Assembly: GCA_002498185.1 (NCBI GenBank)
Contig: DAGO01000070.1
Coordinates: forward strand, 1,558 to 24,420
Direction: 5' to 3'
From: Euryarchaeota archaeon UBA10
Lineage (GTDB): Archaea; Thermoplasmatota; Poseidoniia; Poseidoniales; Poseidoniaceae
Length of the DNA: 22,863 nt
Translations under genes and position numbers: made by a program
Notes under the pieces: model-generated
Database searches by the model: none
The model's input: the letters and a program-made list of their open reading frames with translations, nothing else
What the model was told of the DNA's origin: nothing
Part shown: positions 1 to 7,762 of the stretch, piece after piece
Layout of the letters: every line of letters begins with the position of its first letter
Position numbering within the stretch: position 1 is the first letter of the stretch

Positions 1-2571
1 GATGTGATTTACAAATTCTATTGGAATGGCGTATCATCATCACAATTGATTACAGCAAATACTGTTGACATACCAGCAGAGTCCACTGCAGATGTTCAGA
101 TTGTTAAATCTGGATTAACTGTTGGCGAACACAAAGTGTGGGTCGCATTCGAGTATGCGGACTCTGGTGAACAGATTTTCTTCTCAGAAATTATCGTTAG
201 TGGCCTAGCGGACTTGGAAGTAACTACAATTTCAACTAGCCCTGTTGATGTTCAATCTGGAGATGATGTGTTAATCTCAACTGAAGTTTCCAACACAGGT
301 TCACAGGATGCTGATGCTAGCAGATTGCAAATCAATTTGGAATCTCAGAGTGAAATTGTGGACGTTCCTGCAATACTTGCGGGTGAAAGCACTTGGGTCA
401 ATCACACGATGGCTGCTCCTTCGTCTGGAAGCTATGACTTTACTGTGACACTTGATCTCGACGATGCTGTAATTGAAGCAGATGAAGATAACACATTCAC
501 CTCCTCTCTAACCGTCAATTCCAGGATGGATGTTTCTCACCTTGGAGAATTGTCTGTTTCTGTAGAGGAAGGAGCACTTCAGGGCCCGTGGACAATATCT
601 GGGACATTGATTCGTACCGCAGGAGATGGAGTTTCTGAAGTGCCAATGAGAATTGAAGTTAAGGATGATAATGGAGTAAATATTCCGTTGCCCACATTCT
701 ACGTTAACATTAGCGGCGGAGAAAACGCACAACAAGCATGGTCATTTGACCTATTGTACACACATGTTTCTGGTCTATCCTCTGGTAACCACCAAATTAC
801 TGCTGCAATAGATCCATATGGTACAGCCAGTTTCATTCAAGAGAGTATTGAAAATGATAGAATTAGTACCTATTTTGACAAGTTCGATATCCCGGATGTT
901 TCAGTCGACCCGTTCGCAGTTCCGTCTAGAAACACAGTCAATAGCGGAAGTAATGTCGATTGGACGGTAGCAATTACCAACACTGGAGATGTCGAAGTCA
1001 AGGGTAAGTTGATTTACACATGGGAAGGACAAACTGTAGCAGAAAGCTCTCAACCAATTATCACAATTCAAGCAGGTGACACTTACATTTGGCAAAACAC
1101 ACTGCCTACAGAAAGTGGTTCACACACTGCTGAATTCGAGGCTCAATGGATTCCTTTATCCAGCTCATTCGATGAAAACCCTCTCAATTCGTTTGCGAAT
1201 GGTAGTGTCGAAGTTAATGCTCAACTAAGACTCTCCTGGTCTATGACTTCAATGGAGTTAGTCGATTCAAATCAAGAACCAGCGGAGTTCCCGTTAATGG
1301 CTGGCGATGAATACACAGTCTCAATCAAACTCGCTTCACAAGAAACAGGAACAGTGACTTATTCGTGTGAAAATGAGGTGGGTGAAGTCTTCGCTACAAT
1401 ACCAGTTGTGATTACTACTGGTGGCCAAATTGTAACCGTTGAGTGTACATTTACAGCATCTGCGCCTTACACGAACATCAACCTAATTCCAAATGAGACA
1501 ATGGTCAGTTCCACACAATCTTGGAATTGGGATTCCAAAGAATCTAGCAACAATGTTGCAGACGACCCAGGGAGTATGACATTCCAGACCGCAGGAATGA
1601 TCGCAATTATTTGTGTCATTTTGATTGCAGTATTAATCGCTGCAGTAATTTTGACAAGAGAAGTAGAAGAAGAAGTCGAACGTGATATCTTCGATTATTG
1701 TCCTGCTTGTGACGGTGAATTGAAAGGAGGAGAAGACCGCTGTCCTTGGTGTTCATTCAATCTCAAGAAGGCAAGGAAGCAATTCCACGATTGTGAGAGT
1801 TGTGGTGAATCTATACCAGACTTGCTCGCAAACTGTCCTTACTGTGGTGCTGAACAAGACACGTCCAAATTCTTTGAACAAAGAGAAAGAAGAGTCTTCG
1901 AGAAGGAAGAAGTTCCACTTCTTGATGAAGAAGAAATTGACCCAGAAACCATTCACGCAGCTGGATACGAAGGGTTCGATGAAGCTGTCAAAGAATTCGG
2001 ATATGACGCTGATGATTTGGAAGACCACTGGGATGAGAACATCGCTAGAGCTGAAGCAGAAGTTGAGGCTGCATACGATAGAAGAATGGCAGATGAGGAA
2101 GTCGAGTTGGATGAAGAAGAAGCACTGACAACCGTAACTACAACACTCAAGTCTATCGAAGAAACATTCGAAGGACACGATATTGATGCAATCCTAGAGA
2201 ATAAGGACATCAAGGCTCATACTGATGACGGAAGTGAATTATCTGCTAGCGATGCAGATATTCGTGGCAAATTGTACGAAATCACCGGAGAAGATGGTGT
2301 AATGCCTGGCGATGAAGTGCAAGTCGGAATGGGAGTCCAAGACCGTTCACTGGCAGGAAATATTCTGCCAGATGACGCAATGGATTTCTCTTTCGATGAT
2401 GAAGAAGCCGACGAGTTGAATCCTGCCGCAGCTGCGGCTGCTGAAAACAAGAGGCGACGCGGTGTGAGAAGACGCTCCAAGAAGGTGGAAACCGCTGAAT
2501 GTGGCGCATGTGGCGCGGATATCCCAGTAGATGCAAGCGAATGCTCTGTTTGTGGAGCTAAGTTTGAATGA
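1..2571 (+). CDS. Surface protein with CARDB-like repeats, one membrane helix and three zinc ribbons (5' end missing)
   Basis: The reading frame is open from the first base, so the true start lies upstream and only the C-terminal 857 or so codons are visible. The N-terminal part contains Ig-like, CARDB-type repeats; the clearest run at about residues 68-172 and 297-400, with the NTG motif (VSNTG, ITNTG) typical of that fold. A single strongly hydrophobic helix lies near residues 530-551 and is followed by an acidic/basic region. The C-terminal side carries three CxxC...CxxC zinc ribbons: CPAC/CPWC, CESC/CPYC just after the helix, and CGAC/CSVC at the very end, after an Ala-rich and Arg/Lys-rich linker. 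I infer an extracellular adhesive or binding part, one membrane anchor, and a cytoplasmic zinc-ribbon tail. The next gene starts nine bases after the stop, so the two are probably co-transcribed. No enzymatic motif is visible and the function is unknown. Confidence 0.85.
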   Translation, partial: DVIYKFYWNGVSSSQLITANTVDIPAESTADVQIVKSGLTVGEHKVWVAFEYADSGEQIFFSEIIVSGLADLEVTTISTSPVDVQSGDDVLISTEVSNTGSQDADASRLQINLESQSEIVDVPAILAGESTWVNHTMAAPSSGSYDFTVTLDLDDAVIEADEDNTFTSSLTVNSRMDVSHLGELSVSVEEGALQGPWTISGTLIRTAGDGVSEVPMRIEVKDDNGVNIPLPTFYVNISGGENAQQAWSFDLLYTHVSGLSSGNHQITAAIDPYGTASFIQESIENDRISTYFDKFDIPDVSVDPFAVPSRNTVNSGSNVDWTVAITNTGDVEVKGKLIYTWEGQTVAESSQPIITIQAGDTYIWQNTLPTESGSHTAEFEAQWIPLSSSFDENPLNSFANGSVEVNAQLRLSWSMTSMELVDSNQEPAEFPLMAGDEYTVSIKLASQETGTVTYSCENEVGEVFATIPVVITTGGQIVTVECTFTASAPYTNINLIPNETMVSSTQSWNWDSKESSNNVADDPGSMTFQTAGMIAIICVILIAVLIAAVILTREVEEEVERDIFDYCPACDGELKGGEDRCPWCSFNLKKARKQFHDCESCGESIPDLLANCPYCGAEQDTSKFFEQRERRVFEKEEVPLLDEEEIDPETIHAAGYEGFDEAVKEFGYDADDLEDHWDENIARAEAEVEAAYDRRMADEEVELDEEEALTTVTTTLKSIEETFEGHDIDAILENKDIKAHTDDGSELSASDADIRGKLYEITGEDGVMPGDEVQVGMGVQDRSLAGNILPDDAMDFSFDDEEADELNPAAAAAAENKRRRGVRRRSKKVETAECGACGADIPVDASECSVCGAKFE

Positions 2572-2580
2572 GGAATCTAA

Positions 2581-2937
2581 ATGGAAAAGAGTAAGCATAA
2601 GATTACTACAATAGTAGGTATTCTTGCATTGTGCTGGGGAACTCTGGGAATATCCGTAATGTCTTGGGCCGCTTACACTCAAATCACTTCAGGTGATTAC
2701 CAAGGAGGAACTGGCGGGGTTATCTTTGGACTGATATACAGTGTCGTGGCAATATCTGGAGCGATTTTGATGCTCAAGAGAAAGAAAATTGGCCAATACA
2801 TGCTCTGGTTTATCGAACCTTGGGCAGCGATAGATAACACTCTACACTACGATGACCTCTCTGCTCCTTACCTTCTTCCACTCACTCTAATTGTGATTTG
2901 GTCGCTGCCTACAATAATTGGCAAAGACCTCGAATAG
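2581..2937 (+). CDS. Small multi-pass membrane protein, unknown function
   Basis: The 118-residue protein has hydrophobic segments at about residues 9-31, 45-64 and 94-112, with a positively charged loop (KRKK) after the second. The start is supported by GAGG at 2570-2573, seven bases upstream and overlapping the stop of the preceding surface-protein gene. That indicates translational coupling and a shared operon. It has no cysteine pairs or recognisable catalytic motif. I do not recognise the family; it may be an accessory of the surface protein, but only adjacency supports this. Confidence 0.7.
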   Translation: MEKSKHKITTIVGILALCWGTLGISVMSWAAYTQITSGDYQGGTGGVIFGLIYSVVAISGAILMLKRKKIGQYMLWFIEPWAAIDNTLHYDDLSAPYLLPLTLIVIWSLPTIIGKDLE

Positions 2938-3089
2938 AATTTGATGCCTGTCAGTACTCATAGGGTTCGTCATCGCTAAAGCTCGGCTGACCCTCTTGAC
3001 TTCATTCAGGCAGAGCGTTCGAAACAAAAGGTATGCTTCAAACCATCGAGGGGTGTCATTGATACATTGGTGATGTCTCGGGTAGCGTG
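2938..3089. other. Intergenic region with nested inverted repeats
   Basis: This 152-base gap should hold the promoter of the downstream lipoprotein gene. A weak TATA-like stretch (TTGATACAT) lies near 3059-3067, about 26 bases before the ATG at 3090. TGCCTG at 2945-2950 can pair with CAGGCA at 3007-3012, and AGGGT at 2962-2966 with ACCCT at 2990-2994 inside it. The arrangement is suggestive of a folded RNA, but the stems are short. GTTCGAAAC at 3017-3025 resembles a tRNA T-loop, yet no matching stem exists, so no tRNA is called. Confidence 0.3.
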
Positions 3090-3653
3090 ATGAGGCCGAG
3101 GCCAGCAATGTCTGCTTTCATGATGTTAGCCATTCTAATGGCTTCTAGCATGGGCTGTATTGGATTGGTACCTGCTCGTGAGTTTATGGAAGATTTGCGA
3201 CCAGAGGCTAAGATGATTGATGTCAAGGATAAGATCAATGCATCGCATGTCTTTACTACCGATATCACAGATGTTCAAGGAAGCACCACATATTCCACAA
3301 GTCAAACATTTGAAGTTGATTCAGATGTAGTTGAAATCAGTGCATACATTTCTGCAGCAATGCCATTAGAGTTGATTTTACCAGGAATCCCAACCGATGT
3401 CAGGTTTGTAAGGGCATCATTGACCGATGCAAACGGAGACCAAGTTTGGTTTGAGGAAGTAACCGAAACGGAGAGAAAAATGGTCGCAACTTTCCAGCAG
3501 CCATTGGCAGAAGGAACCTGGACTCTATCGGTTGATGCAAGAGGATACGGAGAAGAAGTAGCAAATCTCTACAAAGATTCATTCCAAGTTCTGATTAAGA
3601 TTGAGCGTAAGTGCTGGGAATACCCTAACGAAGAAGGATGCGCGTACGATTAG
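3090..3653 (+). CDS. Probable secreted lipoprotein, unknown function
   Basis: The protein is about 187 residues long. It starts with a positively charged n-region (MRPRPA), then a hydrophobic stretch rich in Met/Ala/Leu, then a lipobox-like SMGC with Cys at about residue 23. This predicts export and lipid anchoring at the cell surface. The rest is mainly beta-rich sequence with no recognised domain and a CWEY...GCAYD tail whose two cysteines could form a disulfide. Start choice is not settled. The ATG at 3090 gives a proper charged n-region but has no Shine-Dalgarno. The in-frame ATG at 3108 has GAGG six bases upstream but loses the arginines. A GTG at 3087 is also in frame. The stop overlaps the stop of the convergent Cas4-like gene. 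Confidence 0.7.
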   Translation: MRPRPAMSAFMMLAILMASSMGCIGLVPAREFMEDLRPEAKMIDVKDKINASHVFTTDITDVQGSTTYSTSQTFEVDSDVVEISAYISAAMPLELILPGIPTDVRFVRASLTDANGDQVWFEEVTETERKMVATFQQPLAEGTWTLSVDARGYGEEVANLYKDSFQVLIKIERKCWEYPNEEGCAYD

Positions 3654-4828
3654 ACTAAGCTTGAATCACAAGCATAGCGTCTTGAACAACTATCGCATTT
3701 GCCTTTTCGATTGTGATTTCTTTCAGCCCCGCCTTGAACCATCAATCGTTGAACTTCTTTGATAGCGGAGAATAACTGGTGCTCGTTATCTTCACTCCAA
3801 TCGATTGTATGTAGATTTTCAGAACCATATTTCAGGACTCCATAAGGAGGTTTTCTTCCGGTTGTAGATTCGACAAGATGTAAGTACGCCAATAACTGCA
3901 TTTTGTGGGATTTGTGAGGCTTTTCTGGAATTTTTCCGGTCTTTTGTTCAACCGGAATAAATTCACCATCCACAATTACAATTTGATCTGGCCTCCCTCT
4001 AAGTCCACTCAAGTCATCAACAAGTAATCCTGCAGTGGCTTCATCATCTGAATAAGCAACATCTGTATTTTCGTCTAATCCAGCATTTATCCTTGCAACT
4101 TCTAGGGCATTATCTGCTAGCAAGGCTCTCTGTAATTGCCAAGAAGCAAGTAATGTCCAAATCATTGCTACTGTGACAAGAATAAACCCAGCTTGTTCCT
4201 TGTCTTCCGCCCACATTAATCCAATTGCATGTAATCCGAAAATCGTAGCGCCCATTAACAAACCTGCTTCGACTCTGCCACCTTGTCTCCAGCCTCCGAT
4301 GAAACCGTATGGTTGCAGTGTTCGTGGAATAGCAACTTCGTCAAGATTTTTCAAATCCTGAAGTTCAGGAGATTTTTCGATTGGTAAATCAATCCACTTT
4401 CTCCAAGGAAGATAAATCGCAAGAAGGCCAGCAATTAACCAAACCACGGATAGAATCGACAAATAGCGAGATATATCGATTGGAGTTCGATCATCGGAGA
4501 TGTTTGTGAAAATAATCGCATCTGTGACGAACATTACCACAATTGTAAACCACCACGACCAGATGATTAACGCCCTGCGCAAATCGTTTTGCTTCAGTTT
4601 GAAGTTCTCGACTTTTTGATGAATTTCCGCATGTTTGATGCGACCCTTATCAATTGCTTTACCTCGCCCGGTTTTTCCATCTCTGGCAAGAGACCATGAC
4701 AAAGGGCAGTATGCATGTCTCTCGAGGTCACTAGCTGAAACATGTAGTGGTTTGCCAGATTCATCGCGCCAAAAACCATCATCGCTTTCATTAGCGATTA
4801 CAAGGTTACTGGGGGACATATCAGACAA
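3650..4828 (-). CDS. Cas4-like PD-(D/E)XK nuclease with four inserted membrane helices
   Basis: The protein is about 390 residues long and has the full set of Cas4/RecB-family marks, numbered from the upstream TTG. These are a YCP cysteine near residue 43, a G-x-x-x-H motif (GRIKH) near 64-68, and GRPD with Asp near 283. They continue with E-x-K (EQK) near 296-298, Q-x-x-x-Y near 313-317, and a C-terminal C-x2-C-x4-C near 380-388. The four cysteines match the 4Fe-4S ligands of Cas4 nucleases, which act on DNA ends. Four hydrophobic segments (about 88-108, 122-143, 190-208, 214-235) sit between the His motif and the catalytic Asp, so the nuclease is probably membrane-bound. No CRISPR array or other cas gene is present. 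Three starts are possible: TTG 4834, TTG 4828 with GGAGG seven bases upstream (chosen), or ATG 4819. DNA repair or defence is an inference. Confidence 0.8.
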   Translation of the reverse strand: MSDMSPSNLVIANESDDGFWRDESGKPLHVSASDLERHAYCPLSWSLARDGKTGRGKAIDKGRIKHAEIHQKVENFKLKQNDLRRALIIWSWWFTIVVMFVTDAIIFTNISDDRTPIDISRYLSILSVVWLIAGLLAIYLPWRKWIDLPIEKSPELQDLKNLDEVAIPRTLQPYGFIGGWRQGGRVEAGLLMGATIFGLHAIGLMWAEDKEQAGFILVTVAMIWTLLASWQLQRALLADNALEVARINAGLDENTDVAYSDDEATAGLLVDDLSGLRGRPDQIVIVDGEFIPVEQKTGKIPEKPHKSHKMQLLAYLHLVESTTGRKPPYGVLKYGSENLHTIDWSEDNEHQLFSAIKEVQRLMVQGGAERNHNRKGKCDSCSRRYACDSSLV

Positions 4829-4867
4829 AACCAAACCTCCTACATCAGACGTAGAGGCTACGTTGCA

Positions 4868-4885
4868 ATCAAGGTTACCCTTGAT
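4868..4885. promoter_or_regulatory. 18-base interrupted palindrome between the Cas4-like gene and rps2
   Basis: ATCAAGG, a TTAC spacer, then CCTTGAT form a perfect seven-base inverted repeat in the divergent intergenic region. It lies about 40 bases upstream of the Cas4-like start and 105 bases upstream of rps2. It could be a regulator-binding operator or an RNA hairpin in the Cas4-like leader. No run of T follows it on the plus strand, so a terminator is less likely. Confidence 0.4.
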
Positions 4886-4946
4886 GGTGTTAGCAATCTG
4901 TTCGCATTACTGCGCCACATCTACCTGTTTTAGCCCTACGAAGCGG

Positions 4947-4954
4947 TTATTTAG
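4947..4954 (+). promoter_or_regulatory. Possible TATA-like element of rps2
   Basis: TTATTTAG lies about 40 bases before the rps2 ATG. With archaeal spacing it would set a transcription start near 4977, leaving a short leader that keeps GGAG. A run of seven G and a GGGC/GCCC mini-hairpin (4958-4970) lie just downstream. The match to the TATA consensus is only moderate. Confidence 0.3.
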
Positions 4955-4989
4955 GGGGGGCTGGTGGCCCGAATGCTGGAGTCATTACC

Positions 4990-5589
4990 ATGACAGAACT
5001 TCTAGTCGACCGTGAGACATACGAGACAAACGCCGTTCACATCGGTACTCAACAAAAGAGTGCAGATATGGCACAATTTATCCAAGAGGTTCGTTCAGAT
5101 GGACTTTACCTAATCGATGTAGAAGTCACAGATAACAGAATCCGTTCCATTTCCCAATTCCTTAACCGCTACAACCCTGCAAACATCATGGTTGTTAGCG
5201 CTCGCCAATACGGACAGCGCCCAGCAAGACTGTTCGCTGAAGCAATTGGCGCAAACGCTGCTGTTGGAAGATTCATTCCAGGTAGCCTAACTAACCCTGC
5301 TCTACGATCCTACGTTGAGCCAGATATGCTATTCGTAACAGACCCTGCAGCAGACCAACAAGCCCTACGTGAGGCAGTTAACTCCGGGCTACCAATCGTT
5401 GGTATCTGTGACGCTAACAACAACCTACGCAACGTAGACCTTGCTCTACCAGCAAATAACAAGGGTCGCAAATCACTTGCTCTACTATACTGGATTCTTG
5501 CCCGTGAAGTTCTAAAGGCCCGTGGTGAGACTACAGACGAGGCATGGGCTGAAGCTCAAGACCTAGAAGAGTGGGAATCTACTTTCTGA
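4990..5589 (+). CDS. rps2: Small-subunit ribosomal protein uS2 (archaeal type)
   Basis: The 199-residue length and sequence match archaeal uS2 rather than the longer bacterial form. Recognisable blocks include the N-terminal HIGTQQK, the Asp-containing strand YLIDV, RFIPGSLTNP, PDMLFVTDPAADQQALREA, and the PIVGICDANN loop near residues 131-140. These are followed by the NNKGRKSLALLYWILAREVL helix. The protein sits at the head/platform of the 30S subunit and is needed for assembly and initiation. The start is supported by GGAG about nine bases upstream. It is divergent from the Cas4-like gene and is followed after 31 bases by a dihydrouridine synthase. It is not embedded in the usual archaeal ribosomal/RNA polymerase cluster within this window. 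Confidence 0.96.
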   Translation: MTELLVDRETYETNAVHIGTQQKSADMAQFIQEVRSDGLYLIDVEVTDNRIRSISQFLNRYNPANIMVVSARQYGQRPARLFAEAIGANAAVGRFIPGSLTNPALRSYVEPDMLFVTDPAADQQALREAVNSGLPIVGICDANNNLRNVDLALPANNKGRKSLALLYWILAREVLKARGETTDEAWAEAQDLEEWESTF

Positions 5590-5597
5590 GCAGAGAC

Positions 5598-5614
5598 TCA
5601 CCCCAAATGGGTGA
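5598..5614 (+). promoter_or_regulatory. Hairpin that could mask the dus ribosome-binding site
   Basis: TCACCC at 5598-5603 is fully complementary to GGGTGA at 5609-5614, with a five-base loop. The right arm contains GGTGA, seven bases before the ATG at 5621, which fits part of the GGAGGTGAT Shine-Dalgarno consensus. The stem could reduce dus translation or mark the 3' end of the rps2 message. Both readings are inference. Confidence 0.35.
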
Positions 5615-5620
5615 ATAGAG

Positions 5621-6646
5621 ATGAGTGAGTTCATCTTACCAAAACCAGGCGAATGGGATGGTGAGGTTCGCCCATTATTCCTAGCGCCAATGTCTGGCGT
5701 AACCGACCTTCCATACAGATTACTTGCCAAGGAGTGTGGAGCAGATTTTACAATTACAGAGTTCACAAATTCGACTGCACTTACTCGTGATGCAGCTATG
5801 TCTTGGCGGAAAATGGAAACCTGTGATGATGAGAATCCATTCATTCCCCAAATCTTTGGTGGAGTAATCGAAGACATGGCTTTGGCTGCTGAGTTATTAG
5901 AAGAAACTGCAGATTTGATTGACCTAAACTTTGGTTGTCCTGCTCCAAAGGTAACTAAAATCTGTGCTGGAGCAGCCTTGATGGGAGAGCCAGAAAACCT
6001 AGTCTCGATGTGCGAGGCAGTGGTTGATAGGGTGAATATCCCAGTTACTGCAAAGATGCGACTTGGCACTGGGCAAGGCAATTTCAATGCCAAAGAAATA
6101 TGTCAAGAATTAGAGAATGTTGGGATTCAGCGATTGTGTGTTCATGGTAGGACCCTGAGGCAGAGGTATTCAGGAGTCGCTGACTGGGACTACATTACAG
6201 AGGTAGTTGATGCAGTCGAGACACCAGTTATTGCTAACGGTGATGTGGTAGATGCAAAGACAGCAAAGGCATGTCTCTCCCAAACTCATGCTGCTGGATT
6301 GATGGTAGGCCGTGGAGCGATCGGACGCCCTGCTGTTTTTGGAGAAATCAAAGTGGGTTTAGGTTGGATGGAGCGAGATGATTTACCTTGGATCTCTGCT
6401 CACGATGGAGACTGGGATGAGTTGAGCTATGTCGCGCAACAATTTGCAACTCGTCGTTGGTGTTGGAACAGGTATATCGAACTGGCACGTGAAACTACGG
6501 GCCTAAATCTGAAGTCGATGAGAGGACATGCAGTTTCATTCACTAAGGGTCTACCGAGTGCTAAGAAAATCCGCAACATCATGCATGGCAAGCAAAGTAG
6601 AGAAGAATTCGCTCAAGCAACTAGTGAGTTCTTAGCAACCAATTGA
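5621..6646 (+). CDS. tRNA-dihydrouridine synthase (Dus family)
   Basis: This 341-residue FMN enzyme reduces uridine to dihydrouridine in tRNA. It shows the TIM-barrel flavin-binding start LAPMSGVTDLPYR (residues 21-33) and the catalytic-cysteine motif NFGCPAPKVTK with Cys106. It also shows the substrate/flavin residues Lys145 (AKMRLG) and CVHGRT with His175 and Arg177, plus the later IANGDV and GLMVGRGAIGRP phosphate-binding loops (starting about 224 and 245). All expected catalytic residues are present and the length is normal. The C-terminal helical tRNA-binding domain begins near residue 270. It lies 31 bases after rps2 in the same direction and may share its transcript. Its 3' end overlaps the convergent regulator gene by 34 bases. 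The Dus subfamily cannot be set with certainty; it resembles DusB-type enzymes. Confidence 0.93.
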   Translation: MSEFILPKPGEWDGEVRPLFLAPMSGVTDLPYRLLAKECGADFTITEFTNSTALTRDAAMSWRKMETCDDENPFIPQIFGGVIEDMALAAELLEETADLIDLNFGCPAPKVTKICAGAALMGEPENLVSMCEAVVDRVNIPVTAKMRLGTGQGNFNAKEICQELENVGIQRLCVHGRTLRQRYSGVADWDYITEVVDAVETPVIANGDVVDAKTAKACLSQTHAAGLMVGRGAIGRPAVFGEIKVGLGWMERDDLPWISAHDGDWDELSYVAQQFATRRWCWNRYIELARETTGLNLKSMRGHAVSFTKGLPSAKKIRNIMHGKQSREEFAQATSEFLATN

Positions 6647-7710
6647 CCAACCTTTTCGATTCTTCGAATAACACGGTTGAGGTCGTCCATAGATTTCTGC
6701 TTCAACATTGCAACATCCATTCCAACCAGTCTATGGCCAAGTGGCAATCTTCCTCCTAGTAGATTCAGGAGTAACATCTGGTCTTTGGCCTCCATTGATT
6801 TGAGCGCTCTTTCGATAGTTTCTGGTTTGCATGTTCCTTTCTTTAGATTCTTCAACAAAGAATTAGGCACAGACAGCCGCTCAAATCCACCTTTCTTGAG
6901 TAACCAATCTTCTCCTCTGCGCATGTATTGAGTAGTCATTGCTGACCACAGTGCGGTAGATAGCCGGTCGGTTCTTGCAACTCTCTCAACCATTCCTGTG
7001 GACCTGAATCTTTCTAGGATTCTACCGACTCTTGGTTTGGGCCCATTCAATTCCTTTGCGGCCTCATCGATTGAAATCGGAGCACCGGAGTTCAGCAACA
7101 TTTCGAATATTCTGACCGACAAAGAACCCGCAACGATTTCTTTTCCAGGCCTTTCACCAAGTAGGCCTACGTCGGCCATGAATCTCGACAATTCACTCTC
7201 ACCTTCTTCAAGCGGACCCCATTCTTTGATTCTGAGAAGGGCGCTAGGCTTGCCGTCAGGAGGCAATTCGATTTTCATTGCAACCTTTTTTCCTCGATTC
7301 CAAACTTCATCGAATATCTCTAGTCGCTGCGAGTGGATTAGTTGAGCTCGGGCTTTCATATTCGAAATTGCTTTGTCGATTGAGCCTCCAGTCAGGTAGT
7401 AATTTTTCCAACCCTTGCCAGATGATGTCGATACTAATCCAGCAGAAACCAATCGCACAAAGTGGTGGTGAATAGCGGCAGGAGTTAGGCCGAGATTTTC
7501 AGCCAATTCTCTTGTCTCATACCCTTTACTTGGGTCCATGAACAGATGTTCTGAAAGAACTCTGTGAATAGGGGAAAATGTGCCATCATCAGCAGCATTC
7601 TCACCTCTTCGGCGATGTAAGCATAGTGTATCGATCAGCCAAGAGATTAGTTTCTCTCTATCGTTCTTACCTGCAGGAAGAGGAATCTCATCTAAACGCA
7701 GGTCGAACAT
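6613..7710 (-). CDS. Winged-helix transcriptional regulator with two HTH domains
   Basis: The protein has about 365 residues from the ATG at 7710. The first HTH is near residues 60-105 (ELAENLGLTPAAIHHHFVRL, then LVSAGLV), an ArsR/MarR-like fold with a Tyr/Leu wing. A second HTH lies near residues 205-255 (SIDEAAKELN...RVGRILERF). A basic helical C-terminal part ends in paired Arg/Lys-rich helices. No effector-binding domain is recognised. An in-frame TTG at 7743 would add 11 residues. Neither start has a good Shine-Dalgarno, so the start is uncertain. It is last in a run of three same-strand regulator genes, 69 bases (36 from the TTG) after the previous one, and its 3' end overlaps dus. Target genes are unknown. 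Confidence 0.75.
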   Translation of the reverse strand: MFDLRLDEIPLPAGKNDREKLISWLIDTLCLHRRRGENAADDGTFSPIHRVLSEHLFMDPSKGYETRELAENLGLTPAAIHHHFVRLVSAGLVSTSSGKGWKNYYLTGGSIDKAISNMKARAQLIHSQRLEIFDEVWNRGKKVAMKIELPPDGKPSALLRIKEWGPLEEGESELSRFMADVGLLGERPGKEIVAGSLSVRIFEMLLNSGAPISIDEAAKELNGPKPRVGRILERFRSTGMVERVARTDRLSTALWSAMTTQYMRRGEDWLLKKGGFERLSVPNSLLKNLKKGTCKPETIERALKSMEAKDQMLLLNLLGGRLPLGHRLVGMDVAMLKQKSMDDLNRVIRRIEKVGQLVAKNSLVA

Positions 7711-7762
7711 ACAGCCAACGGATTGCCGAGAGGCTTTGAACAATGCGCAACAAACGCCTCTT

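Noticed and set aside
1753..2536. Several overlapping open frames of 84-141 codons on both strands inside the surface-protein gene
   Set aside because: They are shadows of the acidic, Glu/Asp-rich coding frame, are low-complexity (Ser/Phe-rich) and have no initiation signals.
3000..3035. GTTCGAAAC resembling a tRNA T-loop
   Set aside because: The flanking bases cannot form a five-base T-stem, and no acceptor, D-arm or anticodon arm lines up on either strand.
3650..4834. CRISPR-Cas locus suggested by the Cas4-like gene
   Set aside because: No direct-repeat array and no other cas gene anywhere in the window; Cas4-like nucleases also occur outside CRISPR systems.
4954..4960. Run of seven G upstream of rps2, as a possible phase-variable tract
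   Set aside because: A single short homopolymer outside a coding frame, upstream of an essential gene; no further sign of phase variation.
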